From assembly GCF_000430725.1 (NCBI RefSeq), contig NZ_AUMO01000043.1:63555-127554 (forward strand): a stretch of DNA of 64,000 nucleotides, in the 5' to 3' direction. The notes under the pieces are model-generated. The model ran no database searches. It saw nothing but the letters and a program-made list of their open reading frames with translations, and was not told the DNA's origin. Positions 45,269 through 53,582 of the stretch are shown here, one piece after another. The translations under genes were made by a program, and so were the position numbers. The first letter of the stretch is position 1. The number at the start of each line of letters is the position of its first letter. The stretch comes from Azohydromonas australica DSM 1124. Its GTDB lineage: Bacteria; Pseudomonadota; Gammaproteobacteria; Burkholderiales; Burkholderiaceae_C.

Positions 45269-46168
45269 CTACAGCTTCGCGAAGTTGACCGGCAGCCCCG
45301 GCACCGCCACGCGCATCTCCAGCACGCAGCCGGCCCAGGGCTCGCGCGCGAGCTCGTCGGCGGGGCGGTGGTCGCGTGCGGTGGTGAGGTAGAGGGTGCG
45401 CAGGTCCGGCCCGCCGAAGCAGGGCATGGTCGGGCAGTGCACCGGCAGCGCCACCTCCTGCAGCAGCTGCCCCTGGGGCGACAGGCGCAGCAGCCGGCAG
45501 CCCTCGTACATCGCCACCCAGTACGCGCCCTCGCTGTCCACGGCGGCGCCATCGGGACGGCCGCCGTAGCGCACGCCTTCCTGCCGCGGCGCGAAGCGCG
45601 CGAACACGCGCTGGCGCGAGAGCGTCCCGAGGTCGAGATCGAAATCCAGCGCCCGGATCTCGTGCGCGCGCGTGTCGCTCCAGTACATCGTGTGGCCGTC
45701 CGGGCTCCAGGCCAGGCCGTTGCTGGTAGTGATGCCGTCGGCCATGCGTTCGAGCTCGCCGTCGTGGAAACGGTAGAGCGCCGCGCGCGGCTGGCGCTGC
45801 TCGTCGATGGTCCCGGCCCACAGCCGCCCCTGCGGGTCGGCCTTGCCGTCGTTGAAGCGCTGCTGCGCCGGGTCGTAGGGCGGCTGGCACACGCGCTGGC
45901 GCTGGCCGTGGCGGGGGTCGAAGCACCACAGGCCGTCGCGCATGGCCAGCAGCACGCGCCCGCCCTGCGCCGGCGCGGCGCAGCCGGGCTCGGCCTCGAA
46001 GCTCCAGTGGTCGTGGCGGCCTCGCCCGGGCTCCCAGCGGTTGAGGCGCCGCCCGGGAATGTCCACCCACCACAGCGCGCCCTCGTGCGGATGCCAGAAG
46101 GGCGACTCGCCCAGCCGCGAAGGCGGCAGCGGCAGCGGACGGGGGTCGAACAGGCGCTCAGTGCTCAT
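45269..46168 (-). CDS. SMP-30/gluconolactonase/LRE family protein
   Basis: Six-bladed beta-propeller lactonase, 299 residues. Likely divalent-metal ligands are the glutamate in RLGESPFW (about 20), asparagines in QRFNDGKADPQG and TTSNGLAWSPDG, and the aspartate in GRPDGAAVDSEG. It hydrolyses sugar lactones to aldonic acids. Third in a minus-strand run after an HpaI-type aldolase and an aldose 1-epimerase, with 61-65 bp gaps, suggesting an oxidative sugar pathway; the sugar itself cannot be told. Confidence 0.9.
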   Translation of the reverse strand: MSTERLFDPRPLPLPPSRLGESPFWHPHEGALWWVDIPGRRLNRWEPGRGRHDHWSFEAEPGCAAPAQGGRVLLAMRDGLWCFDPRHGQRQRVCQPPYDPAQQRFNDGKADPQGRLWAGTIDEQRQPRAALYRFHDGELERMADGITTSNGLAWSPDGHTMYWSDTRAHEIRALDFDLDLGTLSRQRVFARFAPRQEGVRYGGRPDGAAVDSEGAYWVAMYEGCRLLRLSPQGQLLQEVALPVHCPTMPCFGGPDLRTLYLTTARDHRPADELAREPWAGCVLEMRVAVPGLPVNFAKL

Positions 46169-46229
46169 GAAAACTCCAGGGCCGGGCCGCGCTGCCGTGC
46201 GCAGGCGGCACGCGGCAGCGGCACGAGGG

Positions 46230-47075
46230 TCATGGGGTCGTGATGTCGAGGTTCATCCAGCCTTCGAGGCTTTGCCCCGGCGCCACGGCGCGCAGCCCGT
46301 GCGCCTCGGGGTCCGCCTGCTGGATGGCGTTGTTGAGGTGGCTCACCGGCTCGACGCAGTAGTGGTCGCGCACCGCCTTGGCGAAGACCACGAGGTAGGG
46401 CTGGTCGGAGCTGATGCGCACGCTGAAGTGCCCGTCGCCCGTGAGCGCCTCGCCGTCCCAGCCCTCGAAGACGTTGTCGTAGTCCATCTGCAGGACGTCG
46501 CCGTCGATGCCGTCCTGCGCCACGCGCCGCACGGGCAGCAGCGTCTCGTCGGGCTCCCAGCGCTGCGACACCTTCGCCCGCAGCCAGCAGCCCGGCCGCT
46601 TGCTGAAGTAGGGATGCCAGCCGAAGCCCAGGGGCTGCACGCGGGTGTCGGTGTTGCGCACCGACATGCGCAGCCGCAGCGCCTGCGGCTCCAGCTCGAA
46701 GTGCTGGCGCGCCTCGAAGTCGAAGGGCCAGAAGGCATCGGCCCGGTGCGCGTAGCGCAGCTCGGCGCGCGTGGCCTCGGCCGACACCACTTCCCACGGC
46801 CGCTGCCAGCCCACGCCGTGCAGCGTGTTGGGCTCGTCCACGTTGGCGGCGAGCTCGATCTCCTGCCCCTGCCAGCGGAAGCGCCGCCGGCCGATGCGGT
46901 TGGAGTACGGCACCAGCGGGAAGCAGGCCGAGGGGCGCGGGCCGGCCAGCTGTGCCGGGTCGAAGCTGTGGAGCACCGGCCGATCGCCGAGCCACAGCCC
47001 GGCAATGCAGCCACCCAGGTCGGGGCGCAGGGCCAGGCGCAGCGCGCCGGCCTGGAGTTCGGTCACGGGATTCAT
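46230..47075 (-). CDS. Aldose 1-epimerase family protein
   Basis: Galactose-mutarotase-fold enzyme, 281 residues, interconverting alpha and beta sugar anomers. Landmarks: PLVPYSNRIGRRRFRWQGQ (substrate-binding arginine), LHGVGWQRPWEV (catalytic histidine), FGWHPYFSKRPG (second histidine) and VEPVSHLNNAIQQ with the catalytic glutamate. ATG at 47075 is used; a TTG directly upstream would add one residue. It is placed between aldolase and lactonase genes, consistent with feeding the right anomer to a dehydrogenase/lactonase route. Confidence 0.9.
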   Translation of the reverse strand: MNPVTELQAGALRLALRPDLGGCIAGLWLGDRPVLHSFDPAQLAGPRPSACFPLVPYSNRIGRRRFRWQGQEIELAANVDEPNTLHGVGWQRPWEVVSAEATRAELRYAHRADAFWPFDFEARQHFELEPQALRLRMSVRNTDTRVQPLGFGWHPYFSKRPGCWLRAKVSQRWEPDETLLPVRRVAQDGIDGDVLQMDYDNVFEGWDGEALTGDGHFSVRISSDQPYLVVFAKAVRDHYCVEPVSHLNNAIQQADPEAHGLRAVAPGQSLEGWMNLDITTP

Positions 47076-47140
47076 CAACTGGTGCCTCGCGTTGTCGCCG
47101 TCGAAGACGCCGCGGCCGGGTGCCGCGGGAGCGGCCGGGA

Positions 47141-47947
47141 TCAGGCCGCCGTCGCTTCGGTGCGGGTGCCCGAGCTCAGCGAGTGCACGTGCAGCTCGCC
47201 GTCGGGCGTGCGCAGCGATTGCACCACGGCCTGGGCGCCACGCATGAGCAGGCCCAGGTCGGAGGCCACGGCGATGAAGTTGAATCCCATGGCGCGGAAC
47301 TGCGTCACCACATCCGGCGAGGCGCCCACCGTGCCCACCGGGATGCCCAGCCGCCGGCAGCGCTGCGCCGCATCGCCCATGAGCCGCATCACCTCCGGGT
47401 GCATGGGCTGGCCGGCGTGGCCGAGCTGCGCGGAGAGGTCGGCCGGGCCGACGAAGACGGCGTCCACGCCCTGCACCTGCGCGATGTCCTCCAGCTGCGC
47501 CAGCGCCTGCGGCGTCTCCAGCTCCACGATCACGCCCACCGCCGGCGCACTGGAAGTGGCGCCGTAGCGCGTGGCGCGGCTGAGCGTGGCCATGCTGCGC
47601 ACGCCGTGCGGCGCATGGCGCGTGGAAGCGACGGCGCGCCGGGCGTCCTCGGCGGACTCCACCAGCGGGAACATCAGCGTCGGCGCGCCGGCATCGAGCA
47701 CGCGCTTGACGGCCACGGTCTCGTTGGCGGGCACGCGCACCACGGGCGTCATCTTGGTGTTGCCGATGGCCTGCAGCAGGTGCACCAAGTCCATGTAGTC
47801 CAGCGGCGCATGCTCCATGTCCACCAGTCCCCAGTCGAAACCGGCATGGCCCACGGCCTCGGCCACGATCGGGCTGGCGGAGGTGATCCAGGTACCGATC
47901 GGCGGATGGCTGCCGGCGGCCTTGAGCAGATGGCGGAAGGTGTTCAT
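47141..47947 (-). CDS. HpcH/HpaI-family aldolase (2-keto-3-deoxy sugar-acid type)
   Basis: Class II metal-dependent pyruvate aldolase, 268 residues. Family landmarks: IGTWITSASPIVAEAVGHAG, FDWGLVDMEHAPLDY, TPVVRVPANE, GVIVELETPQALAQLEDIA (metal-binding glutamate) and DAVFVGPADLSAQLGHAGQP (aspartate). GarL, RhmA and HpaI are the characterised relatives, cleaving 2-keto-3-deoxy-glucarate, -rhamnonate or 4-hydroxy-2-keto acids to pyruvate plus an aldehyde. The epimerase and lactonase downstream favour a sugar-acid substrate. First gene of the trio. Confidence 0.9.
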   Translation of the reverse strand: MNTFRHLLKAAGSHPPIGTWITSASPIVAEAVGHAGFDWGLVDMEHAPLDYMDLVHLLQAIGNTKMTPVVRVPANETVAVKRVLDAGAPTLMFPLVESAEDARRAVASTRHAPHGVRSMATLSRATRYGATSSAPAVGVIVELETPQALAQLEDIAQVQGVDAVFVGPADLSAQLGHAGQPMHPEVMRLMGDAAQRCRRLGIPVGTVGASPDVVTQFRAMGFNFIAVASDLGLLMRGAQAVVQSLRTPDGELHVHSLSSGTRTEATAA

Positions 47948-48053
47948 CGACGGCTCCTTGTGCCCGTGACGGGCGGCGTTGTAAACGAAGGGCAGTCCAG
48001 TGTGCGCCGGCCGCAGAGCGATGTCCGATCCGGACGCGCCCGCATCCCTGCCG

Positions 48054-48560
48054 TCAGCCCAGCGATGCGCAAAGGTAGTGCGCGCCGGGGATGGGGTTGT
48101 AGTAGTACGGCGGCACGTCCTCGAAGCCGAGGCTGGCGTAGAGGCCGCGCGCGGCCTCCATCTCGTCGAGCGTGTCCAGCAGCATGCTGGAGTAGCCGGC
48201 CTCGGTGGCGCGGTCCATCAGCGCCTGCGCGAGCAGCCGGCCCAGCCCGAAGCGGCGGAAGGGCCGGCGCACGTACAGCCGCTTCATCTCGCAGGCATTG
48301 GGCGCGTCGGCCTCGGGCAGCGGTCGCAACGCCCCGCAGCCGGCCAGCGCGCCATCGACGAAGGCCAGCAGCAGCACGCCTTGCGGCGGGGCGTACTCGC
48401 CGGGCAGCTCGGCGAGCTCCTGCTCGAAGTTCTGGAAGGCGAGGTCGATGCCCAGGCCCTGGGCGTACTCAAGGAAGATCTCGCGGGTGGCCTGCAGCAG
48501 CTCCGGGGAGTCGGGCGCCAGCAGCTCGATCTGCGGCGGTGCCATGGTGCGGGCGTTCAT
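48054..48560 (-). CDS. GNAT family N-acetyltransferase
   Basis: Acetyl-CoA-dependent transferase, 168 residues. The acetyl-CoA binding loop is RRPFRRFGLGRLLAQALMDR (motif A, R/Q-x-x-G-x-G/A form), preceded by the beta strand NACEMKRLYV and followed by LDTLDEMEAARGLYASLGF. The C terminus VPPYYYNPIPGAHYLCASL resembles a widespread subgroup often taken as a small-molecule acetyltransferase. Substrate unknown. A shorter start at 48545 (MAPPQ) is possible. Confidence 0.85.
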   Translation of the reverse strand: MNARTMAPPQIELLAPDSPELLQATREIFLEYAQGLGIDLAFQNFEQELAELPGEYAPPQGVLLLAFVDGALAGCGALRPLPEADAPNACEMKRLYVRRPFRRFGLGRLLAQALMDRATEAGYSSMLLDTLDEMEAARGLYASLGFEDVPPYYYNPIPGAHYLCASLG

Positions 48561-48789
48561 GCGTCACGACCGGGCGGCACCGGAATACAGCATCTCATCG
48601 AAGTCGGTCGGCATCCATGCAAGGGGTGCAAAGATAGCGCGCTTGGCGCTGCGCTTCCAGCAAAGCCGCAGCAGTTCGCTGCGTACTGCGGGCAGCTCCC
48701 GGGCCGCCGTCACCATGGCGCCAACCGTGAGCGGACACTTCTGCCGTAACATCCTGCGTCAAACTTTCCAGTGATCTGGAGCAGAACCG

Positions 48790-49512
48790 GTGAGCTTCGA
48801 ATCGACCCTTCCACTGGGTGCGCCGGAGCTGATGCGTGTCAGCGTGTTCAAGCGCTACCTGGACGAACTGACGCCGATCGAGGAGTCCGACCCGCAGCAG
48901 TTGCCGCCCTCGCTGGCGCAGGACCTGCGCCGCTTTGCGGAGCATGGGCGCCAGACCGAACCGCTGGAAGTGCTGGCCGCCTCGGTGCGCCACCTGTGCA
49001 ACGTGGTGGTGCACCTGCAGGAGAGCCAGCGCGTGCTGCCGCTCACCCTCTTCCCGCGCCAGCGCCTAGCGCACTGCCCGCTGCCGCTGCCCGAGCTGCT
49101 GCGGCTGCCGCTGCAGTCGCTGCAGGTGCTGCACGTGGAGCCCGCGGTGCTGCGCCCGCCCGGCGATCCGCAGCGCGGGCTGGTCAAGGCGCTGCACCTG
49201 TACCACCCGCTGCCCGTGCTGAGCTGGGAATTCGCGCTGCGCGGCGCGCGCGAGCAATTGCTGCCCGAGATCGCAGGCTACGCCGCCTACCGCGCCTCGG
49301 CCGTGCTGGACCTGCGCCCGCTGCCTGTGCCGCAGACCCTGCGCCACTGCGTGCGCCGCCTGCAGCGCGAGACCACCAGCCTGCGCGACCTGGCCGAGTG
49401 GCCGGGCATGGACCGCGCCCTGGCCTCGCGGCTGCTCAACGCGCTGTACCTGCAGGCCGGCCTGATCGTCAGCCGCTCGCACCCGGCGGCCGACACCGAC
49501 CGCTGGTTCTGA
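48790..49512 (+). CDS. Conserved-looking protein of unknown function
   Basis: 240 residues from GTG at 48790, with GGAG nine bases upstream. I do not recognise a family. No signal peptide or membrane span. The middle is rich in Leu/Pro with few charges (QRLAHCPLPLPELLRLPLQS). The C-terminal 65 residues (PQTLRHCVRRLQRETTSLRD onwards, ending LYLQAGLIVSRSHP) read like a winged-helix or DprA/HTH-type tail: helix, short turn, helix, hydrophobic strand. It converges with the uup gene (10 bp between stops) and is divergent from the GNAT gene. Codon use and composition match the neighbours, so it is likely real. Confidence 0.7.
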   Translation: MSFESTLPLGAPELMRVSVFKRYLDELTPIEESDPQQLPPSLAQDLRRFAEHGRQTEPLEVLAASVRHLCNVVVHLQESQRVLPLTLFPRQRLAHCPLPLPELLRLPLQSLQVLHVEPAVLRPPGDPQRGLVKALHLYHPLPVLSWEFALRGAREQLLPEIAGYAAYRASAVLDLRPLPVPQTLRHCVRRLQRETTSLRDLAEWPGMDRALASRLLNALYLQAGLIVSRSHPAADTDRWF

Positions 49513-49522
49513 GCAGCCGGCT

Positions 49523-51403
49523 TCAGCGCGAGCTCAGCGCTTCCCAGCGCTCCAGCGCCTCCATCAGCGCCTCCTCGATCTGCGCCACGCGCTCGTGCAT
49601 CTGCGTCGCGCTCTGGGGATCGCGCACGTAGAGGTCGGGGTCGCTGAGCTGCTCGGCCAGCGTCTTCTGCTCCGCCTCCAGCGCGTCGATGCGCGCCGGC
49701 AGCGCGTCGAGCTCGCGCTGCTCCTTGTAGCCCAGCTTGCGGGCCGGCTTGGGAGCCGCCGCGGGTGCCGGGGCTGGCGCCGGTGCGGCGGCCGGCTTGG
49801 GCGCAGCGGCCTCGACGGCCGCCAGCGAGCGGGCCTTCTGGATCTTCCAGTCCTCGTAGCCGCCCTCGTACTCGCGCCAGCGGCCCGGGGACACGTCGCC
49901 CTCCCAGGCGATGGTGCTGGTGACCACGTTGTCCAGGAAGCGCCGGTCGTGGCTGACCAGGAACACCGTGCCGGGGTAGGACTGCAGCAGATCCTCCAGC
50001 AGCTCCAGCGTGTCGATGTCGAGGTCGTTGGTGGGCTCGTCCAGCACCAGCACGTTGGCCGGCAGCGCGAACAGCCGCGCCAGCAGCAGCCGGTTGCGCT
50101 CGCCGCCGGAGAGCGTGCGCACGGGCGAGTTGGCGCGCGCCGGAGCGAACAGGAAGTCGCCCAGGTAGCTCATCACGTGCTTGCGCTGCCCGCCGATCTC
50201 CACCCACTCGCTGCCCGGGCTGATGGTGTCGGCCAGCGTCGCGTCCAGGTTCAGCACGCCGCGCATCTGGTCGAAGTACGCCACCTGCAGGTTGCTGCCG
50301 CGGCGGATGCTGCCGGACGAGGGCTCCAGCTCGCCCAGGATCAGCTTCAGCAGCGTCGTCTTGCCCACGCCGTTGGGGCCGATGAGGCCCACCTTGTCGC
50401 CGCGCAGGATGGTGGCCGAGAAGTCCTTGATCAGCTCCTTGTCGCCGAAGCGCATGCCCACGTGCTGCAGCTCCGCGACGATCTTGCCCGTGGGCACGCC
50501 GGCGTCCAGCTCCAGCCGCACCTGGCCCAGCGACTCGCGCCGCTGCACGCGCTGCTCGCGCAGCACGTGCAGCCGGTTGACGCGGCTGACGCTGCGGGTG
50601 CGCCGCGCCTCCACGCCCTTGCGGATCCACACCTCCTCCTGCGCCAGCAGCTTGTCGGCGCGCGCGTTGGCCAGGGCCTCGGACTCCAGCTCGCGGGCCT
50701 TGGTGCTTTCGAAGGCGGAGAAGTTGCCGGGATAGCTGCGCAGCACGCCGCGGTCGAGTTCGACGATGCGCGTAGCCACGGCGTCGATGAAGGCGCGGTC
50801 GTGCGAGATCAGCACCAGCGCGCCCTTCCAGGCGTTGAGCAGCTCCTGCAGCCACTCGATGGCGTCCAGGTCCAGGTGGTTCGTGGGCTCGTCCAGCAGC
50901 AGCACGTCGGGCGCGGCCACCAGCGCCTGCGCCAGCGCCACGCGCTTCTTGGTGCCGCCGGAGAGCGCGGCCACCTGGGCCTCGGCGTCCAGGTTCAGGT
51001 GCTGCAGCGTCTGCTCCACGCGCTGTTCCCAGGTCCAGCCGCCGAGCTGCTCGATGCGCGTCTGCAGCGCGTCCAGGTCGTCGCCGCTCTCGTGGCGCTC
51101 GTAGCGCTCGCGCAGGCTGCGTGCCTCGGCCACGCCCACGCTCACGGCGTCGAAGACCGTGGCGCCGGGCTCGAAGACGGGTTCCTGCGCCACGTAGAAG
51201 CGGCGCAGCCCCTGCTGCAGCTGCAGCAGGCCGTCGTCGGGCTTGTCCAGCCCGGCCAGGATTTTCAGGAGCGAGGATTTGCCGGCGCCGTTGCGGCCGA
51301 TGAGCGCCACGCGCTCGCCGGCTTCCAGCGCGAAGGAGGCGCCGTCGAGCAGCGGCACGTGGCCGAAGGCGAGATGGGCGTTGGTGAGGGTGAGCAGGGC
51401 CAT
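49523..51403 (-). CDS. uup: ABC-F ATPase Uup
   Basis: Soluble ABC-F protein with two ATPase domains, 626 residues. Walker A motifs GRNGAGKSS (about 36) and GPNGVGKTT (about 347); signatures LSGGTKKRVALAQAL and LSGGERNRLLLARLF; Walker B LLLDEPTNHLDL and LVLDEPTNDLDI. The inter-domain linker has the Uup-type EEVWIRKGVEARRTRS. A Pro/Ala linker (about 545-570) precedes a C-terminal coiled coil, the DNA/ribosome-binding domain of Uup. Uup acts on ribosomes and limits tandem-repeat deletion. It ends a same-strand run after gshB (36-bp gap). Confidence 0.93.
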   Translation of the reverse strand: MALLTLTNAHLAFGHVPLLDGASFALEAGERVALIGRNGAGKSSLLKILAGLDKPDDGLLQLQQGLRRFYVAQEPVFEPGATVFDAVSVGVAEARSLRERYERHESGDDLDALQTRIEQLGGWTWEQRVEQTLQHLNLDAEAQVAALSGGTKKRVALAQALVAAPDVLLLDEPTNHLDLDAIEWLQELLNAWKGALVLISHDRAFIDAVATRIVELDRGVLRSYPGNFSAFESTKARELESEALANARADKLLAQEEVWIRKGVEARRTRSVSRVNRLHVLREQRVQRRESLGQVRLELDAGVPTGKIVAELQHVGMRFGDKELIKDFSATILRGDKVGLIGPNGVGKTTLLKLILGELEPSSGSIRRGSNLQVAYFDQMRGVLNLDATLADTISPGSEWVEIGGQRKHVMSYLGDFLFAPARANSPVRTLSGGERNRLLLARLFALPANVLVLDEPTNDLDIDTLELLEDLLQSYPGTVFLVSHDRRFLDNVVTSTIAWEGDVSPGRWREYEGGYEDWKIQKARSLAAVEAAAPKPAAAPAPAPAPAAAPKPARKLGYKEQRELDALPARIDALEAEQKTLAEQLSDPDLYVRDPQSATQMHERVAQIEEALMEALERWEALSSR

Positions 51404-51440
51404 GGGGCGGATTGTCCCCTGCCCCGAAGGCCCTCCCGCC

Positions 51441-52394
51441 TCAAGCGCCGGCGGCCGCCTCTAGCGCGTCGATGAACAGCGCCGGCACGTTGCAGCCGGT
51501 CTGGTTCGTGATTTCCTGGAAGCCCGTGGGGCTGGTGACGTTGATCTCGGTGAGGCAGTCGCCGATCACGTCCAGCCCCACCAGCAGCAGCCCGCGCGCG
51601 GCCAGCACCGGCGCCAGGGTCTCGGCGATCTCGCGGTCGCGCGCGGAAAGCTCCTGCGCCACGCCCTTGCCGCCGGCGGCCAAGTTGCCGCGGATCTCGC
51701 TGCCCTGCGGAATGCGCGCCAGGCAGTACGGCACCGGCTTGCCGCCGATGAGCAGGATGCGCTTGTCGCCCTTGACGATCTCGGGCAGGTAGCGCTGGAC
51801 CATCACCGTGCGCGTGCCGTGCGCGTTGAGCGTCTCGATGATCGAGCCCAGGTTCAGCCCGTCGGCGCCGACGCGGAAGATGCCCATCCCGCCCATGCCG
51901 TCCAGCGGCTTCAGGATGACGTCGCGGTGCTCGTCGTGGAAGGCGCGCACGGCCTGCGCGTCGCGCGTCACCAGGGTCGGGCCGATCAGCTCGGGAAACT
52001 CCAGGATGGAGAGCTTTTCCGGGTGGTCGCGCAGCGAGGCGGGCTTGTTGAACACCCGCGCGCCCTCGCGCTCGGCCTGCTGCAGCAGGTGCGTGGCGTA
52101 GAAGTACTCGCTGTCGAAAGGCGGGTCCTTGCGCATGAGCACCGCGTCCGCGTCGGCCAGCGCCAGCTCCTGTTCGGCCACGACCTCGAACCAGTCCTTG
52201 CCGCTGCTGCCCGTCAGCGTGATGGCCTGCGCGCTGCGCGCCACCACGCGCGAGCCGCGGCGCCACACCAGCGCGGACTGCTCGCAGGCCCAGACCTTGT
52301 GGCCGCGCGCGAGGGCCTCGCGCATCATGGAAAAGGTGGTGTCCTTGTAGGTCTTGAAGGTCACCAGCGGGTCGGCGACGAACAGCAGGTCCAT
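51441..52394 (-). CDS. gshB: Glutathione synthetase
   Basis: ATP-grasp enzyme joining gamma-glutamylcysteine and glycine, 317 residues (E. coli 316). N-terminal MDLLFVADPLVTFKTYKDTT, the ATP-grasp segment DVILKPLDGMGGMGIFRVG and VMVQRYLPEIVKGDKRILLI, then CLTEINVTSPTGFQEI at the C terminus with metal-binding residues. It is 11 bp downstream of the benE-type gene. gshA lies in the same direction about 3.2 kb upstream. Confidence 0.95.
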   Translation of the reverse strand: MDLLFVADPLVTFKTYKDTTFSMMREALARGHKVWACEQSALVWRRGSRVVARSAQAITLTGSSGKDWFEVVAEQELALADADAVLMRKDPPFDSEYFYATHLLQQAEREGARVFNKPASLRDHPEKLSILEFPELIGPTLVTRDAQAVRAFHDEHRDVILKPLDGMGGMGIFRVGADGLNLGSIIETLNAHGTRTVMVQRYLPEIVKGDKRILLIGGKPVPYCLARIPQGSEIRGNLAAGGKGVAQELSARDREIAETLAPVLAARGLLLVGLDVIGDCLTEINVTSPTGFQEITNQTGCNVPALFIDALEAAAGA

Positions 52395-52405
52395 GGCGCG
52401 CGGGC

Positions 52406-53572
52406 TCAGCGGAAAGAGGGGCGCCAGTGTTGCACAGCCAGCGCCAGCACCCCGGCGACGAGGCCCCAGAAGGCGGAGGCGATACCGAACAGCGACAGCC
52501 CGCTGGCGGTAACGAGGAAGGTCAGCAGCGCCGCCTCGCGCGTCTTCTCCTCGTGCAGCCCCATCGCCAGCGCGCCGCCGATGGTGGACAGCAGCGCCAG
52601 CCCCGCCACCGCCAGCACCAGCGCCTTCGGGAACGCGCCGATGAGCCCCACCACCGCGCCGCCGGCCAGGCCCAGCGTGACGTAGAAGAGCCCCGCCATC
52701 ACCGCCGCCATGTAGCGCCGCGCCGGATCGGCGTGGGCCTCGCGCCCCATGCAGATTGCTGCCGTGATGGCTGCCAGGTTCAGCGCGTAGCCGCCGAAGG
52801 GCGCCAGCAGCAGCGAGGCCAGCCCGGTGACGGTCACCGGCGGCGACACCGGGGTGTCGTAGCCCGCGGCGCGCTGCGCGGCCACGCCGGGCAGGTTCTG
52901 CGAGGCCATGGTGACCACGAACAGCGGCAGCGCCAGCCCGACCAGCGCCTGCAGCGAGAACGCCGGCATGGTCCACACCGGCCGCGCCAGCTGCCACTGC
53001 ACCGCGCCCAGGTTCAGCGTGCCCTGCGCCGCCGCCACCGCGATGCCCGCCAGCAGCACGCCCGGCACCGCATAGCGCGGCCACAGCCGCTTGCCCAGCA
53101 GGTAGGCCGCCAGCATCGCCAGCACCAGCGCCGGGCTGGCCTTGAGCGCCAGGCAGGCGTCGAAGCCGAAGCGCGCCAGCACGCCGGCCAGCAGCGCCGC
53201 GGCCAGCGCGCGCGGGATGCGGTCCATCACCCGGGCGAAGAAGCCGCTGGCGCCGGCCACGGTGATCAGCAGCGCGCACACCACGAAGGCACCGATGCCC
53301 TCGGCCATGCTGAGGCCGCTGGTGCCCGCGATCAGCGCCGCACCGGGCGTGCTCCAGGCCGTGAGCACGGGCTGGCGATACCACAGGCTCAGGCCCGCGC
53401 TGGTCAGCCCCATGCCCAGGCCCAGCGCCCACATCCAAGAGGTGGTCTGCGCCGGCGTGGCGCCCAGCGCCTCGGCGGCGTGGAAAACGATGACGACCGA
53501 GCTGGTGAAGCCCACCAGCACGGCCACGAAGCCCGCCACCACGGCGGACAGCGACAGATCCTTCAACCGCAC
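52406..53572 (-). CDS. Benzoate/H+ symporter BenE family transporter
   Basis: Membrane transporter of 388 residues with about 12 spans and a GTG start. Family landmarks: VGFTSSVVIVFHAAEALGAT, WSTPGAALIAGTSGLSMAEG, PLFVVTMASQNLPGVAAQRA (with the SQN motif shared with the uracil/xanthine-type fold) and FGGYALNLAAITAAICMGRE. BenE of Acinetobacter imports benzoate; no aromatic catabolic gene is nearby, so the true substrate is open. It is 10 bp after kup and 11 bp before gshB. Confidence 0.87.
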   Translation of the reverse strand: MRLKDLSLSAVVAGFVAVLVGFTSSVVIVFHAAEALGATPAQTTSWMWALGLGMGLTSAGLSLWYRQPVLTAWSTPGAALIAGTSGLSMAEGIGAFVVCALLITVAGASGFFARVMDRIPRALAAALLAGVLARFGFDACLALKASPALVLAMLAAYLLGKRLWPRYAVPGVLLAGIAVAAAQGTLNLGAVQWQLARPVWTMPAFSLQALVGLALPLFVVTMASQNLPGVAAQRAAGYDTPVSPPVTVTGLASLLLAPFGGYALNLAAITAAICMGREAHADPARRYMAAVMAGLFYVTLGLAGGAVVGLIGAFPKALVLAVAGLALLSTIGGALAMGLHEEKTREAALLTFLVTASGLSLFGIASAFWGLVAGVLALAVQHWRPSFR

Positions 53573-53582
53573 GGCAGCCGAC

